Part shown: one piece after another, positions 29,961 through 38,707 of the stretch
Layout of the letters: every line of letters begins with the position of its first letter
Numbering within the stretch: position 1 is the first letter of the stretch
DNA from: Planctomycetaceae bacterium
GTDB lineage: Bacteria; Planctomycetota; Phycisphaerae; Phycisphaerales; SM1A02
Assembly: GCA_027490145.1 (NCBI GenBank)
Contig: JAIXYQ010000007.1
Location: 62,001-126,000, forward strand
Reading direction: 5' to 3'
Length of the DNA stretch: 64,000 bases
Notes under the pieces: generated by a model
Told to the model about the DNA's origin: nothing
What the model saw: the letters and a program-made list of their open reading frames with translations, nothing else
Databases searched by the model: none
Position numbers and translations under genes: made by a program

Positions 29961-30991
29961 GCACGAAGGCACCGTTGCGTGTGGGCGTGGTCGGTTGTGG
30001 ACGCATGGGCAGGCACCACGTGCGCGTGGCCAGTCAGGCGGACGGCGCCGAGCTCGTGGCCATCGCCGATGCGAGCGAGGAGCGGCGCACCACGCTGGCC
30101 GAGCAGTTCGGGGGCACGCCGTGCACGAACCTCGATGAGCTCCTGGCCGTCGGCGTGGAGGCGATCGTCGTCGCCACGCCCACCGTCACGCACCGCGACA
30201 TCGTGCTGCAGGCCGCGGCTGCCGGCGTGCACTGCCTGGTCGAGAAGCCCCTGGCCCCCGATGAGCGCACCGCGACGGAGATGGCCGAGGCCGCTGCACG
30301 CTCGGGCGTGGCGCTGCAGGTCGGTCACGTCGTGCGGTACGACCCCGTGATGGTCGCCGTGCGCGGGCTCGCCGGCATCACGCCGCGCTTCATCGAGATG
30401 GACCGCATCTCGCCCATGACCTTCCGCAGCGTCGACGTGGGCGTGGTGCTCGACATGATGATCCATGACCTCGATCTGCTGCTCATGCTCGTGGGCAGCG
30501 AGCCCGAGGAGATCCATGCCAACGCCGTCTGCGTGCTCGGTGAGGCCGAGGACATCTGCAACGCGCGGTTGGTCTTCCCAGCCGGTGCCGACGGCATCCG
30601 CTGCGTGGCCAACGTCACGGCGAGCCGCATGGCGCTCAAGACCGAGCGCAAGATCCGCATCATCAGCGAGGATGCCTACGTCAGCGCCGACTTCGTCGCG
30701 CGCCAGGGCACGGTCGTTCGCAAGACGGCGAACGCCGAGCAGCTCGACCAGGTGCGCCGGCAGCTCAAGGACGGCGACGACCTGTCCGGCGTGAACTACC
30801 TCGACCTCGTCAAGGTGGAGCCGCTGGCCGTGGGTGCAGGCGACCCGCTCACGCTGCAGTTCGCCGACTTCGTGCGGGCGGTCAGGACCGGCGAGCGTCC
30901 GTTCGTCGATGCCGAGGCCGGTTCCGCAGCGGTGCGCACGGCAGAGCGGATCGTCGAGGCTGCCCGCGCCGCCGGCGCCCGCATGGTCTGA
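29957..30991 (+). CDS. Gfo/Idh/MocA-family NAD(P)-dependent oxidoreductase
   Basis: 344-aa sugar-type dehydrogenase. The N-terminal Rossmann fold has VGVVGCGRMGRHHV (about residues 8-21), and the family EKP motif follows in LVEKPLAPDE (about 95). The C-terminal domain includes VGVVLDMMIHDLDLLL, with the DxxxH pair near residues 160-175. The segment order resembles UDP-sugar 3-dehydrogenases such as WlbA/WbpB or GnnA, but the substrate cannot be read directly. It overlaps the anti-sigma-type gene by 4 nt, so the two are probably cotranscribed. A DegT-type aminotransferase that could act on a 3-keto sugar lies at 57280-58476. Confidence 0.87.
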   Translation: MSTKAPLRVGVVGCGRMGRHHVRVASQADGAELVAIADASEERRTTLAEQFGGTPCTNLDELLAVGVEAIVVATPTVTHRDIVLQAAAAGVHCLVEKPLAPDERTATEMAEAAARSGVALQVGHVVRYDPVMVAVRGLAGITPRFIEMDRISPMTFRSVDVGVVLDMMIHDLDLLLMLVGSEPEEIHANAVCVLGEAEDICNARLVFPAGADGIRCVANVTASRMALKTERKIRIISEDAYVSADFVARQGTVVRKTANAEQLDQVRRQLKDGDDLSGVNYLDLVKVEPLAVGAGDPLTLQFADFVRAVRTGERPFVDAEAGSAAVRTAERIVEAARAAGARMV

Positions 30992-31063
30992 CCGGTCGTG
31001 GTTGACCAGCGTTCCCAATCCAGCCGGCGCGAACGAACGACGGGGGCCGCTGCTCCAGGCATC

Positions 31064-31984
31064 ATGATCGGCTCCCATTGCTCGATCGCCGGGGGCCTGC
31101 ATCACGCGATCGACGAAGCGATCTCGCTTGGCCTCGACTGCGTGCAGGTCTTCACCAAGAACCAGCGTCAGTGGAGTTCGAAGCCCCTGCAGCGCAGCGA
31201 GGTCGACGCGTGGCGGGCGTCGCTCTCCGCCGCTGGCTGGGACGGTTCGCGCGTCGTGAGCCACAACTCCTACCTGGTCAACCTCGCAAACCCCGACCCT
31301 GCAGCCCGCGCCCGTTCGCTGGCCCTGCAGCGCGACGAGACCGAACGGTGCGAGGCGCTCGGCATCCCGGCATGCGTGATGCACCCCGGTGCCCACCTGG
31401 GCACGCCGCGCAAGCCTCGTGATCCCAACCGGCTCGGCGAGGCGCCCACCGACGATGAACTCGATGGACTGCGCCGCATCGCCTCCTCGCTCGACGAACT
31501 GCACCGGCACCTCACGGGGTACCGCACGATCACGCTGCTCGAGACGACCGTCGGCTCGGGGACGAACCTCGGCTACGACTTCGCCCACCTGCGTGTGATC
31601 CGAGACCTCGTGCGGCAGCCTGAGCGGGTGGGGTTCTGCATCGACACGTGCCACATCGTGGCCGCGGGATACGACTGCTCCACGGCTGCGCGCGCGAAGG
31701 CGGTGCTGGAGCGCTTCGATGCGGAGTGCGGCCTGGAGCACGTGCATGCCGTCCACGTCAACGACAGCATCGGTGCGTGCGGCTCGCGGCTGGACCGTCA
31801 CGTGCACATCGGGCACGGCACCTGCGGCGAGGCCTGCTTCCGTGCCGTGCTCCGGCACCCGAAGCTGCTCGGGCGTCCCATGATCCTGGAGACCGCCAAG
31901 GAGGATGGCCCCGGCGGGGAGCCCTGGGATATCGTCAATGCGCGTGAACTCCGACGCCTTGCCGGCGTGCGCACGGCCCGATGA
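31064..31984 (+). CDS. nfo: Endonuclease IV, apurinic/apyrimidinic endonuclease
   Basis: 306-aa AP endonuclease of the TIM-barrel family, which cuts DNA 5' of abasic sites in base-excision repair. Signatures: MIGSHCSIAGGL at the N-terminus, VQVFTKNQRQW, the zinc-ligand Glu in LLETTVGSGTNLG, the Asp/His pair in GFCIDTCHIVAAGYD, HVNDS, DRHVHIGHGTCG and the last Glu in ILETAKEDG. Length is typical. ATG 31064 begins exactly at the family's usual N-terminus, so the longer open frame was not used. The 72-nt gap after the oxidoreductase gene shows no clear promoter. The stop overlaps the next gene by 4 nt. Confidence 0.95.
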   Translation: MIGSHCSIAGGLHHAIDEAISLGLDCVQVFTKNQRQWSSKPLQRSEVDAWRASLSAAGWDGSRVVSHNSYLVNLANPDPAARARSLALQRDETERCEALGIPACVMHPGAHLGTPRKPRDPNRLGEAPTDDELDGLRRIASSLDELHRHLTGYRTITLLETTVGSGTNLGYDFAHLRVIRDLVRQPERVGFCIDTCHIVAAGYDCSTAARAKAVLERFDAECGLEHVHAVHVNDSIGACGSRLDRHVHIGHGTCGEACFRAVLRHPKLLGRPMILETAKEDGPGGEPWDIVNARELRRLAGVRTAR

Positions 31985-32790
31985 ACCTCTGGCGATCCCT
32001 CATCTTCACCGCACTGCTCGTGGCCCCCGGGTGCCGCGATTGGTCGAAGCCGGTCATTCCGCAGGACCCCGAACTCGCAGCGCTCGCCAAGGATGCCGCG
32101 CCGCCGACGCGCGAGGAACTCCACGCGAACGCCGAGAAACTCTCCGCGCAGGGCGATGGCAGGGCCGCGCTCCGTTCGCTGCAGCGCGCGCTCGCCACCA
32201 ACCCCGCCGACCCGCAGACCGAGTTCCTCATGGCTCGCGAGTACCTGGCCCTCGGTGAACGCGGGAGTGCGCTGGAGTTCGCGACGCTCTCGTCGCTGCA
32301 CGATGCCATGCCGACCCGTGCCGTCGCTTGTGCACCGATCATGGTCGCCGCCGGGGCTCCGCAGCGTGCGGCGCGACTGCTGGAGTCCGCGCTCGGCGGT
32401 GCGAAGGACGCCCCGACGCGCACCACGCTCCTGCGTGAGCTGGTGGTCGCCCGCAGCGCAGCGGGGGAACACGACGGTTCACTCCAGGCCGCACGCGACC
32501 TCGTTGCCGTCGCACCGGGGGCCGAAAGCCAGGCCATCCTCGGCAACGCCCTGCTCCATGCGGGCCGGCTTGCTGATGCCGAGGAAGCGTTCCGCGCCGG
32601 GACGAGCGCCGATCCCACGTCGACGGTGTGCTGGAACGGCCTGGGCACTGCAGCGCTCAATCGATGGATCGCCGGCGGCAAGGTTGACCAGTCCGTCCGT
32701 GCCCGCGCCGTTGCGGCGTTCGAGGCCAGCCTCGCGATCGATCCCGACCAGCCGAAGGTCGCGCGCCTCATGGCTTCGCATGGGCTCTGA
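31981..32790 (+). CDS. TPR-repeat lipoprotein
   Basis: 269-aa predicted lipoprotein: the signal LIFTALLVAPGC puts the lipid-accepting Cys near residue 18. The rest is a chain of TPR-like helix pairs, for example AEKLSAQGDGRAALRSLQRA (about 52-72) and ANLLHAGRLADAEEAF-type units near 190 (here NALLHAGRLADAEEAF). No catalytic motif is present. The start overlaps the nfo stop (ATGA). Probably an envelope scaffold or assembly factor; function unknown. Confidence 0.72.
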   Translation: MNLWRSLIFTALLVAPGCRDWSKPVIPQDPELAALAKDAAPPTREELHANAEKLSAQGDGRAALRSLQRALATNPADPQTEFLMAREYLALGERGSALEFATLSSLHDAMPTRAVACAPIMVAAGAPQRAARLLESALGGAKDAPTRTTLLRELVVARSAAGEHDGSLQAARDLVAVAPGAESQAILGNALLHAGRLADAEEAFRAGTSADPTSTVCWNGLGTAALNRWIAGGKVDQSVRARAVAAFEASLAIDPDQPKVARLMASHGL

Positions 32791-32842
32791 TCGCGCCCCG
32801 TCGGCGCCACCGGCCGCCGTGGCGCTCGGCGCAGCGGCTTCC

Positions 32843-32848
32843 TACGAT
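32843..32848 (+). promoter_or_regulatory. -10 hexamer TACGAT, leaderless start of queF
   Basis: Ends 7 nt before the queF ATG, with no Shine-Dalgarno between. Confidence 0.6.
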
Positions 32849-32855
32849 TGGACCC

Positions 32856-33224
32856 ATGCCCGATACCAGCCTGCTCGAGTGCTTCCCGTCGCCGTCAACC
32901 ACGCCATTCGTGATCGAGCACGTGAGCGAGGAGTTCACCTCGGTCTGTCCCAAGACCGGTCACCCCGACTTCGGCAACGTGACGCTGCGCTACGTGCCGG
33001 GTGATCGATGCGTGGAGCTCAAGAGCCTCAAGCTGTACTACCAGAGCTTCCGGAACGAGGGCATCTTCTACGAAGCCGTCACGAACTCGATCCGCGATCA
33101 CCTCGCTGCGGCCATGAAGCCACAGTGGATGCAGGTCATCACGGACTGGAAGGGACGCGGTGGCATCCGAAGCCGCATCGTGGCCACGCACGGAGCCGTG
33201 CCTTCGGAGTGGGCCCGCGGCTGA
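32856..33224 (+). CDS. queF: NADPH-dependent 7-cyano-7-deazaguanine reductase (preQ0 reductase), short form
   Basis: 122-aa unimodular QueF that reduces preQ0 to preQ1 in queuosine synthesis. The catalytic Cys31 (FTSVCPKTGHPDF) and Asp38 are seven residues apart as in the family. The substrate-binding ELKSLKLY and FRNEGIFYE motifs follow; in the last, Tyr replaces the His seen in the Bacillus subtilis-type FHE motif. ATG 32856 has a TACGAT hexamer ending 7 nt upstream and no Shine-Dalgarno, so it is probably a leaderless single-gene unit. A GC-rich hairpin at 33268-33297 may be its terminator. Confidence 0.95.
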   Translation: MPDTSLLECFPSPSTTPFVIEHVSEEFTSVCPKTGHPDFGNVTLRYVPGDRCVELKSLKLYYQSFRNEGIFYEAVTNSIRDHLAAAMKPQWMQVITDWKGRGGIRSRIVATHGAVPSEWARG

Positions 33225-33267
33225 GGCTGAGGTTCGCGCGCAGCGCAGGGCCGCTAGGTCGCTGCGG

Positions 33268-33297
33268 ACGGCGCGGGGCAACTCCTTCGCGCGCCGT
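33268..33297 (+). terminator. Candidate terminator after queF
   Basis: ACGGCGCG pairs with CGCGCCGT across a 14-nt loop, then GGTTTCTG. The rest of the 189-nt gap holds the promoter-like TAGCCT and the ribosome binding site of the next gene. Confidence 0.42.
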
Positions 33298-33413
33298 GGT
33301 TTCTGCGCGATGCGTTCAGCCGGTGGAAACATGCACCGAATCGGGTCGGTCCCGGGGTTCATCCGAACTCCGATGCCGTAGCCTGCGTGGGTCCGTCGAT
33401 CCAGGAGGCCATC

Positions 33414-36098
33414 ATGACCAAGACCCTGTCCCGTGCGTGGGCCGTCGTGCTCTCGCTGCTCTTCGTGCCGGCCGTCGTGCCTGCTGCCGCGCAATCCCAG
33501 TTTCCCACGGCGCTCACGTCGACCGAGTTCGAGGCCCTGCTGCCCCGCATCGGCGTCCCTGATGCACAGCGGGCGGCGGCCATGGCCGAGTACGACCGAT
33601 ACCAGCGCGCGACCAGTGAACTGCGCACGGGCGCCATCGAACGCTATCTGAAGGATCAGCCCCAGGGCGGCATCGCGTTCGGCATGGGTGACGACGATCG
33701 ACCGGTCGACGAGGTGCGCAACCAGGTGCGCGCTTACCGCAGCCTGCTCACCCAATGGGACACGCTCGAGAACGCCCTCGTCGATTCCCTTGCGCCGCTC
33801 GGTGCCAGCGGCACCAAGCTCGACCGCGTGCGCCGTTCGTTGGAGTTGCGCCGCATCGAGCAGTCCACGGCCGATGCCTTCATGGCGCGCCTGGGCAGCC
33901 AGGCCGACCTGTGGGCCATCGCCGAGCGCGCGAGCAAGGACCTCGAACCAACGCAGCTCGCGCAGATCGATGAGCGCATCGCCGCGCGCGAAGCCGAATA
34001 CGTCGATGCCGTTCGGTCCATCCGAACCGCTGCCCTCGAGCAGCCCGAGCGCCTGATCGAGCTCAAGGCCAAGGCCAGCGCCGATCACCCTCGCCCAACC
34101 GCAGAGGCGATGCAGCAGATGATGGAACAGGCCCAGGAGCAGGGCGGCGAACCCGATCCGGCTGAATGGTCCAAGGGTTTCGAGGACCATTTCCGCGCGA
34201 TGGCCGGTGCGTTCCAGCAGTCGCGAGAGCCCGTGCAGCTCGCGCGCAACCGCGCCACGCGATTGGGCGCGACGATCCTGAACGATGCGTTTCAGGGGAT
34301 TCCCCAGCCTCGTGGTGCCGTGGCGTGGCTGGCGTTCATCCGTGCCAGCGGCATGGGGGCGTTCGGCATCGATGACGGCGGCACGATCCGACTGGTGGAG
34401 TCCACCGTGGCCAAGGCCCCACTCACGCCCGAGCAGGATCAGGCCGTGGCCGCCGCGTTCGCCGCATGGCAGGCTTCGGTCCTCGGCGCGCTCAATGATC
34501 AGCGGCCCATGGAGTTCATGGGTGGTGACGCAGATGACATGCAAGCGGTCTTCCGAAAGCGTGAGGAGGCCGCCAGGGCACGCAGCAACGCCCTCAAGAC
34601 AGGCATCCGCTCAGCGCTTGGACTTCCGAATGAGCCCGTCGAGATCGCGCAGGATGCCCCCGATGGCGGCGCAGGTGGCGCTGACCAGGCCGTTCCGGCT
34701 GGGGTCACGGTGCGCGTCGGCGTGGCCGTTGCGGACGGCGAGGATGATGGTGGCGCCATGGCCGTCGCCGGCAATGCCGTGGTGCTCGACATGGCGGACG
34801 ATGGTCTGGAGGAGTTGATGTTGGGTGACGAAGGCGGCCCCATGCTCTGGCAGGGCGCCGGTCGTCCCACGATCCAGCCGATCACCAAGCAGCAACTGCA
34901 GGAGCTGCTCGATCTCTGTGGCTCGAAGGAAGCCGTGAAGCCGGTCGTGACGCAGTTGCACGCGGATTACCTCGAGGTGGCCTCGGCGGTGAAGGAACAG
35001 CTCGACGCCGCCCCCAGTGCCCAGATGTCGTTCGGTCCTGATGGCCCCAAGTCTCCCTCGAAGGACGACATCGCGGCGAAGTACGACGCCATCCGCACCG
35101 CCTTCGCTGCGATGGAGCGGGCCGATGCCGACTTCTTCGCCGACCTCGCGGCGGTGGTCGACGAGGCGTGCGTGCGCCAACAAGCGCAGTACCGAGCTCG
35201 CGAACTTGCCCGGGCAGCAGCCGGTGGCGCCGGCAGCAGCATCGGTTTCGGGATGGTGGGCGGTGCGGGTTCGGGGCCCTTCGTGGATCCTGAGTCCGTC
35301 ATCCGTGCGGCCGTGGTCGATGGCGCCCTCGACGCTGCTGCGGCAGCCACGCTGCGTGAGTACGTCGCGGCGCAGGGCCACGAACCCATCCTGGCAGCGC
35401 TCAGGAGCCAGGTCGAGGTCACCCTCACGAAGGGGCGCGAGCTCGCCCTGCTCGAGGCGGATCTCTTCCAGCCGCCGGCCGACGGCGAGCAAGGAGCGAG
35501 TTTCACCGTCAATGCCGAGGCCGGCCAACGCATGCAGGCCGCCGGTGAGGCCATGGCCGCCGCTGGCGGCGAGTCGTCCGCGCGGGCGCGTCAGGTGCTC
35601 GATGCGCTGCCGGCGCTCCTCAAGGAGCCGCAGCGACCCGGTTTCCTCCGTGCTGCCGATGTGGTGCGCTACCCCGAGACGTTCAAGGACCCCACGGACA
35701 TGGAGCCCATGTTCGCCAAGGCCTTGGCCCTTGCGGAGCTCGACACGGCGACCATGAGCGCCATCACCACCCAGCGGAGTGAGTATCGCACCGCCTATGC
35801 CGCGCTGCGTGACCAGTTGACTCAGGTGCGCCCCAAGGCCGTCATGCCCGAGTTCAGTGGTTCCGAGGAAGGCGGCATCGAGGACTTCCAAGCCAGGATG
35901 AACGCATCGCAGGCGGCCGGGCGCCAACTGAAGCAACTCAAGACCGACCGCGATGAGCTCAATCGCCGCACGATGCGCCAGCTCCAGACCGCGCTCGGCG
36001 AGGAGCGAGCCAAGGCGATCGGTGAACTGCCGGCGCAGCGCAAGGGGCGTGGGCTTTCGATCCCCGGCCTCGAGGGTGTCCAGATCACGGTGCCGTGA
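33414..36098 (+). CDS. Large secreted protein of unknown function, helix-rich
   Basis: 894-aa protein with a Sec signal peptide (about residues 1-27, ending VPAAAQ). The rest is Ala/Glu/Arg-rich and predicted mainly helical, with repeated segments of the type LTPEQDQAVAAAFAAWQ, some Gly-rich interruptions (near 600), and conserved-looking DDxR or ELRTGAIERYL stretches. No enzyme motif or named domain was recognised. The start is well supported: AGGAGG is 5 nt before ATG 33414, and a TAGCCT hexamer at 33379-33384 could be the -10 of a promoter with a 29-nt leader. It may belong to the planctomycete families of large exported unknowns. It ends 36 nt from the convergent rlmE gene. Confidence 0.6.
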   Translation: MTKTLSRAWAVVLSLLFVPAVVPAAAQSQFPTALTSTEFEALLPRIGVPDAQRAAAMAEYDRYQRATSELRTGAIERYLKDQPQGGIAFGMGDDDRPVDEVRNQVRAYRSLLTQWDTLENALVDSLAPLGASGTKLDRVRRSLELRRIEQSTADAFMARLGSQADLWAIAERASKDLEPTQLAQIDERIAAREAEYVDAVRSIRTAALEQPERLIELKAKASADHPRPTAEAMQQMMEQAQEQGGEPDPAEWSKGFEDHFRAMAGAFQQSREPVQLARNRATRLGATILNDAFQGIPQPRGAVAWLAFIRASGMGAFGIDDGGTIRLVESTVAKAPLTPEQDQAVAAAFAAWQASVLGALNDQRPMEFMGGDADDMQAVFRKREEAARARSNALKTGIRSALGLPNEPVEIAQDAPDGGAGGADQAVPAGVTVRVGVAVADGEDDGGAMAVAGNAVVLDMADDGLEELMLGDEGGPMLWQGAGRPTIQPITKQQLQELLDLCGSKEAVKPVVTQLHADYLEVASAVKEQLDAAPSAQMSFGPDGPKSPSKDDIAAKYDAIRTAFAAMERADADFFADLAAVVDEACVRQQAQYRARELARAAAGGAGSSIGFGMVGGAGSGPFVDPESVIRAAVVDGALDAAAAATLREYVAAQGHEPILAALRSQVEVTLTKGRELALLEADLFQPPADGEQGASFTVNAEAGQRMQAAGEAMAAAGGESSARARQVLDALPALLKEPQRPGFLRAADVVRYPETFKDPTDMEPMFAKALALAELDTATMSAITTQRSEYRTAYAALRDQLTQVRPKAVMPEFSGSEEGGIEDFQARMNASQAAGRQLKQLKTDRDELNRRTMRQLQTALGEERAKAIGELPAQRKGRGLSIPGLEGVQITVP

Positions 36099-36111
36099 GC
36101 CCTCGACCGGA

Positions 36112-36131
36112 TGGCCGGGTCGGCCCGGCCA
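36112..36131. terminator. GC hairpin between convergent genes
   Basis: TGGCCGGG pairs with CCCGGCCA around TCGG, between the stop of the large secreted protein and that of rlmE. No T tract on either side. Confidence 0.5.
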
Positions 36132-36134
36132 GCC

Positions 36135-36782
36135 TCACGTGGCGGAGTCACCCCACCCGCGTGGCTTGGCCTTGACCGCCTTGGCATCATCGTCGGCGGC
36201 GGGGCCCTTGTAGCCCTTGCACGTCACGAACATCTCCACGCTCTCGGCGCGGCTCGACTTGGGCTTGAATCCCTTGCTCTCGGCAAAGAGCGCCGCGCAG
36301 CGCCGCAGCAGCGCGGGGTATTCGCTGCCCTCGTAGACCTTCATCGTGGCGTGGCCACCCCTGCGCAGCCAACGCGGAAAGCGATCGAGCAGCGCGTTGC
36401 ACAGATTCACGCTGCGGATCGAGTCACCGAACGGATCGCCGCTCGTATCGGGGCCCATGTCGCTGATCACGACGTCGAAGGGAATCCCCCCGAAGTGCTC
36501 TGGCGCCAGGTCCATCAGGTCCGCCTGCAGCAGCGACACATGCTGGGGCAGGCCGCGTGGATCGATCGCCTTCAGGTCCACGGCCACCACGGTTCCCCGT
36601 GGCCCGACACGCTCGGCCGCGACCTGCGTCCACGAGCCCGGGGCAGCACCCATGTCGAGCACACGGTCGCCCTTGCGGATGAGCTTCTTGCGATCGTCGA
36701 TCTCGATCAGCTTGAAGGCGCTCCTCGCCCGGTAGCCCTGCTCCTTGGCCAGGCGGAAGAAGTGGTCCTGCACTTCCTTCAT
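36135..36782 (-). CDS. rlmE: 23S rRNA 2'-O-ribose methyltransferase RlmE (FtsJ/RrmJ)
   Basis: 215-aa SAM-dependent enzyme that methylates U2552 of 23S rRNA late in 50S assembly. The catalytic K-D-K-E tetrad is visible as Lys24 (SAFKL), Asp108 (ISDMGPDTSG), Lys148 (MKVYEG) and Glu181 (RAESVEMF). The SAM-binding loop is VLDMGAAPGSWTQ (41-53). It carries a short Lys/Ala-rich tail. The ATG overlaps the stop of the upstream esterase gene by 4 nt, so expression depends on that gene's promoter. Confidence 0.95.
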   Translation of the reverse strand: MKEVQDHFFRLAKEQGYRARSAFKLIEIDDRKKLIRKGDRVLDMGAAPGSWTQVAAERVGPRGTVVAVDLKAIDPRGLPQHVSLLQADLMDLAPEHFGGIPFDVVISDMGPDTSGDPFGDSIRSVNLCNALLDRFPRWLRRGGHATMKVYEGSEYPALLRRCAALFAESKGFKPKSSRAESVEMFVTCKGYKGPAADDDAKAVKAKPRGWGDSAT

Positions 36783-38659
36783 GGCTTCTCCGGTGCTCCA
36801 CCCGATGCTCCACCCGGTGCCACGCGCTCCTCTGGCTCGGTCGCGGGGGCATCGTGCGCGAGGATCCAGCGCCGCATCTCGGGATAGAAACGAAGGCTCG
36901 ACAACGCGCTCGCGGTGCCGTGGTCGGCGCGTTGGAGCAACTCGACGTAGCCCGGGACCGTCGCAGCATCCGCGGGGGCACCCGCTCCCGGGAGCTCAGC
37001 CAGTGCCGTCCGCAGGCGATCCACCGCGCGCTCGAGGTAGAAGTTGTCCCGGTCGCCGCAGACCAGGTGCACACGGTCGCGCCACAGTGGCAGGTAGCGC
37101 TCCGGATCCTCGCGCAGTCGACGCGCGATGTCGAACGTGCTCCAGGCCTCGACCACCACCGGGTCGATGGCACCGGTCGATGCGTCGACCAGCCTGCGGG
37201 GATGTCCGGTGATGGAGTCGACGGGGCTCCACATCGAGCACCAGGCATCCCACTGTTCGCCGCTCAGGCCGGCGGGCGAGAGCACCCACTCCATCATGAT
37301 CTCGTCGCGGTTGTTCATGCACACGCGGTCGAACGCATCGCGCATGGGTTCGCGGAAGCTTGGGAACTCGGCGCCGCCTGCATCGACGAACGCATTCGGG
37401 TCGGCGTACAGGTCGACGGTCTGGAACGCCGAGAAATCCACCGGATCGGGCGCGCTCGAGAAGCAGGTCCCGAAGGTCTCCGGGTAGGTGAGGGCGAGCC
37501 ACAGGCTGCTCCATCCGCCGCTTGAATGTCCGGTCACCATGCGTGCCTCCGGGCGCGCGTCGAGGCGGAATCGCTCCTCGAGCCATGGCACCAGTTCGGT
37601 GGTCAGCGCCGTGCCGCGCGGACCGTTGGCCACCGAGTCCACGAAGCCGTGGTGCCCAAGCGGGCCGTCGGGATCCAGGACCACCCACACGGCCGGCGGC
37701 AGTGCCGCCTCACCGATCTCGCTGTGCACGACCTTCATCAGCGAGGTCGCACCGAGATGGCGACCGCCGAAGCCGGGGATCACGTAGATGGTGGGCCACA
37801 TCCGGCGAGGGTGCGTGGTGTCGTGATAGCCCGGCGGAAGGATCACGGCTGCACGGTGCACCGCAGGCGTGCTGCGCGAGGTCACCAGCGAACTCGGCAG
37901 ATTGACCCACACGAGCTGGGGCCGTTCCGGATCGTCACCGATCTGCCCTTCGGGCATCGGCTCCTGCGGTACGAGTGCGTTGAGCTCGAGCACGACGTCG
38001 TCCTCGGCCGAGCGGGAAAGCGTGATGGTGGTCACCGGACCCATCAGGTTGCCCGGCCCCCTGTGCCCACGCACCGTCGTGTCGCGATCGAGCACCGCCT
38101 GCACGCGGAACGTGCCGTCGAAGTCACTCATCGGGAACGGGTACCACGCCGTGCCTTCCCCAAACTCGATGGGCACGCCCGCAGCAAGGTCCTTCACGTC
38201 GATCCCGGCCATCGGCTGCGGGTCCTCGAAGAAGGGAGCCTCGACGGGGTCGGCATCGATGCGCGAACCCTCCGTCACGAAGAACACGAGGAGCCGGCCG
38301 CTGGGTGCACCCGCGGCAAGCAGGTCGACATGTTCGCCGGGGATCCGCACGCGAAGCCGATCGGCCTTGGCGGGCGGTTCGGTCGGTGCGACGAGTCGGG
38401 GCCGCAGGATCGGCTTGGCGCCATCGATGGCGTAGTCGCGCGCGGGCGCGGCATCGGGAGCGGGCGCGGCGTCGGGCGTCGCATCGTTCGTCGGGGTGCT
38501 GGCGGGTGCGCTCGGACTCGGTTCGGGGCCGGGCGTCGTCGGGGCTGCCGCGGGCAACCCCATCGGCACATCGCTCGGCGCCGGCTGAGGCATCGGCGGA
38601 TCGACGCGGCGTGGGGGGACCTGCAACATGCACGCGCTGGCCAGGACCATGTGGAGCAT
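36779..38659 (-). CDS. Secreted esterase, alpha/beta-hydrolase (Fes/esterase-D-like)
   Basis: 626-aa exported hydrolase. A short hydrophobic N-terminus with a Cys (LASACML) suggests a signal peptide or lipoprotein. A Pro/Ala-rich linker follows (to about residue 85), then a beta-rich N-terminal domain and an esterase domain with the nucleophile elbow MVTGHSSGGWSS (about 345-355). Members cleave esters of polymers or siderophores, but the substrate is unknown here. A His of the triad could be that in LQRADHGTAS near the C-terminus. ATG 38659 has TAGGAT ending 6 nt upstream and no Shine-Dalgarno. The gene is divergent from the lipoprotein gene, with only 48 nt between starts. Confidence 0.82.
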   Translation of the reverse strand: MLHMVLASACMLQVPPRRVDPPMPQPAPSDVPMGLPAAAPTTPGPEPSPSAPASTPTNDATPDAAPAPDAAPARDYAIDGAKPILRPRLVAPTEPPAKADRLRVRIPGEHVDLLAAGAPSGRLLVFFVTEGSRIDADPVEAPFFEDPQPMAGIDVKDLAAGVPIEFGEGTAWYPFPMSDFDGTFRVQAVLDRDTTVRGHRGPGNLMGPVTTITLSRSAEDDVVLELNALVPQEPMPEGQIGDDPERPQLVWVNLPSSLVTSRSTPAVHRAAVILPPGYHDTTHPRRMWPTIYVIPGFGGRHLGATSLMKVVHSEIGEAALPPAVWVVLDPDGPLGHHGFVDSVANGPRGTALTTELVPWLEERFRLDARPEARMVTGHSSGGWSSLWLALTYPETFGTCFSSAPDPVDFSAFQTVDLYADPNAFVDAGGAEFPSFREPMRDAFDRVCMNNRDEIMMEWVLSPAGLSGEQWDAWCSMWSPVDSITGHPRRLVDASTGAIDPVVVEAWSTFDIARRLREDPERYLPLWRDRVHLVCGDRDNFYLERAVDRLRTALAELPGAGAPADAATVPGYVELLQRADHGTASALSSLRFYPEMRRWILAHDAPATEPEERVAPGGASGGAPEKP

Positions 38660-38665
38660 GCAGCC

Positions 38666-38671
38666 ATCCTA
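38666..38671 (-). promoter_or_regulatory. -10 hexamer TAGGAT, leaderless start of the esterase
   Basis: Ends 6 nt before the esterase ATG. It faces the promoter of the divergent lipoprotein gene 23 nt away. Confidence 0.6.
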
Positions 38672-38694
38672 CGCGCGCGTGCTGTGTGCACCGA

Positions 38695-38700
38695 TACACT
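38695..38700 (+). promoter_or_regulatory. -10 hexamer TACACT, leaderless start of DUF4097-like lipoprotein
   Basis: Ends 7 nt before the ATG; no Shine-Dalgarno. Back-to-back with the esterase promoter. Confidence 0.6.
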
Positions 38701-38707
38701 CGATGGC

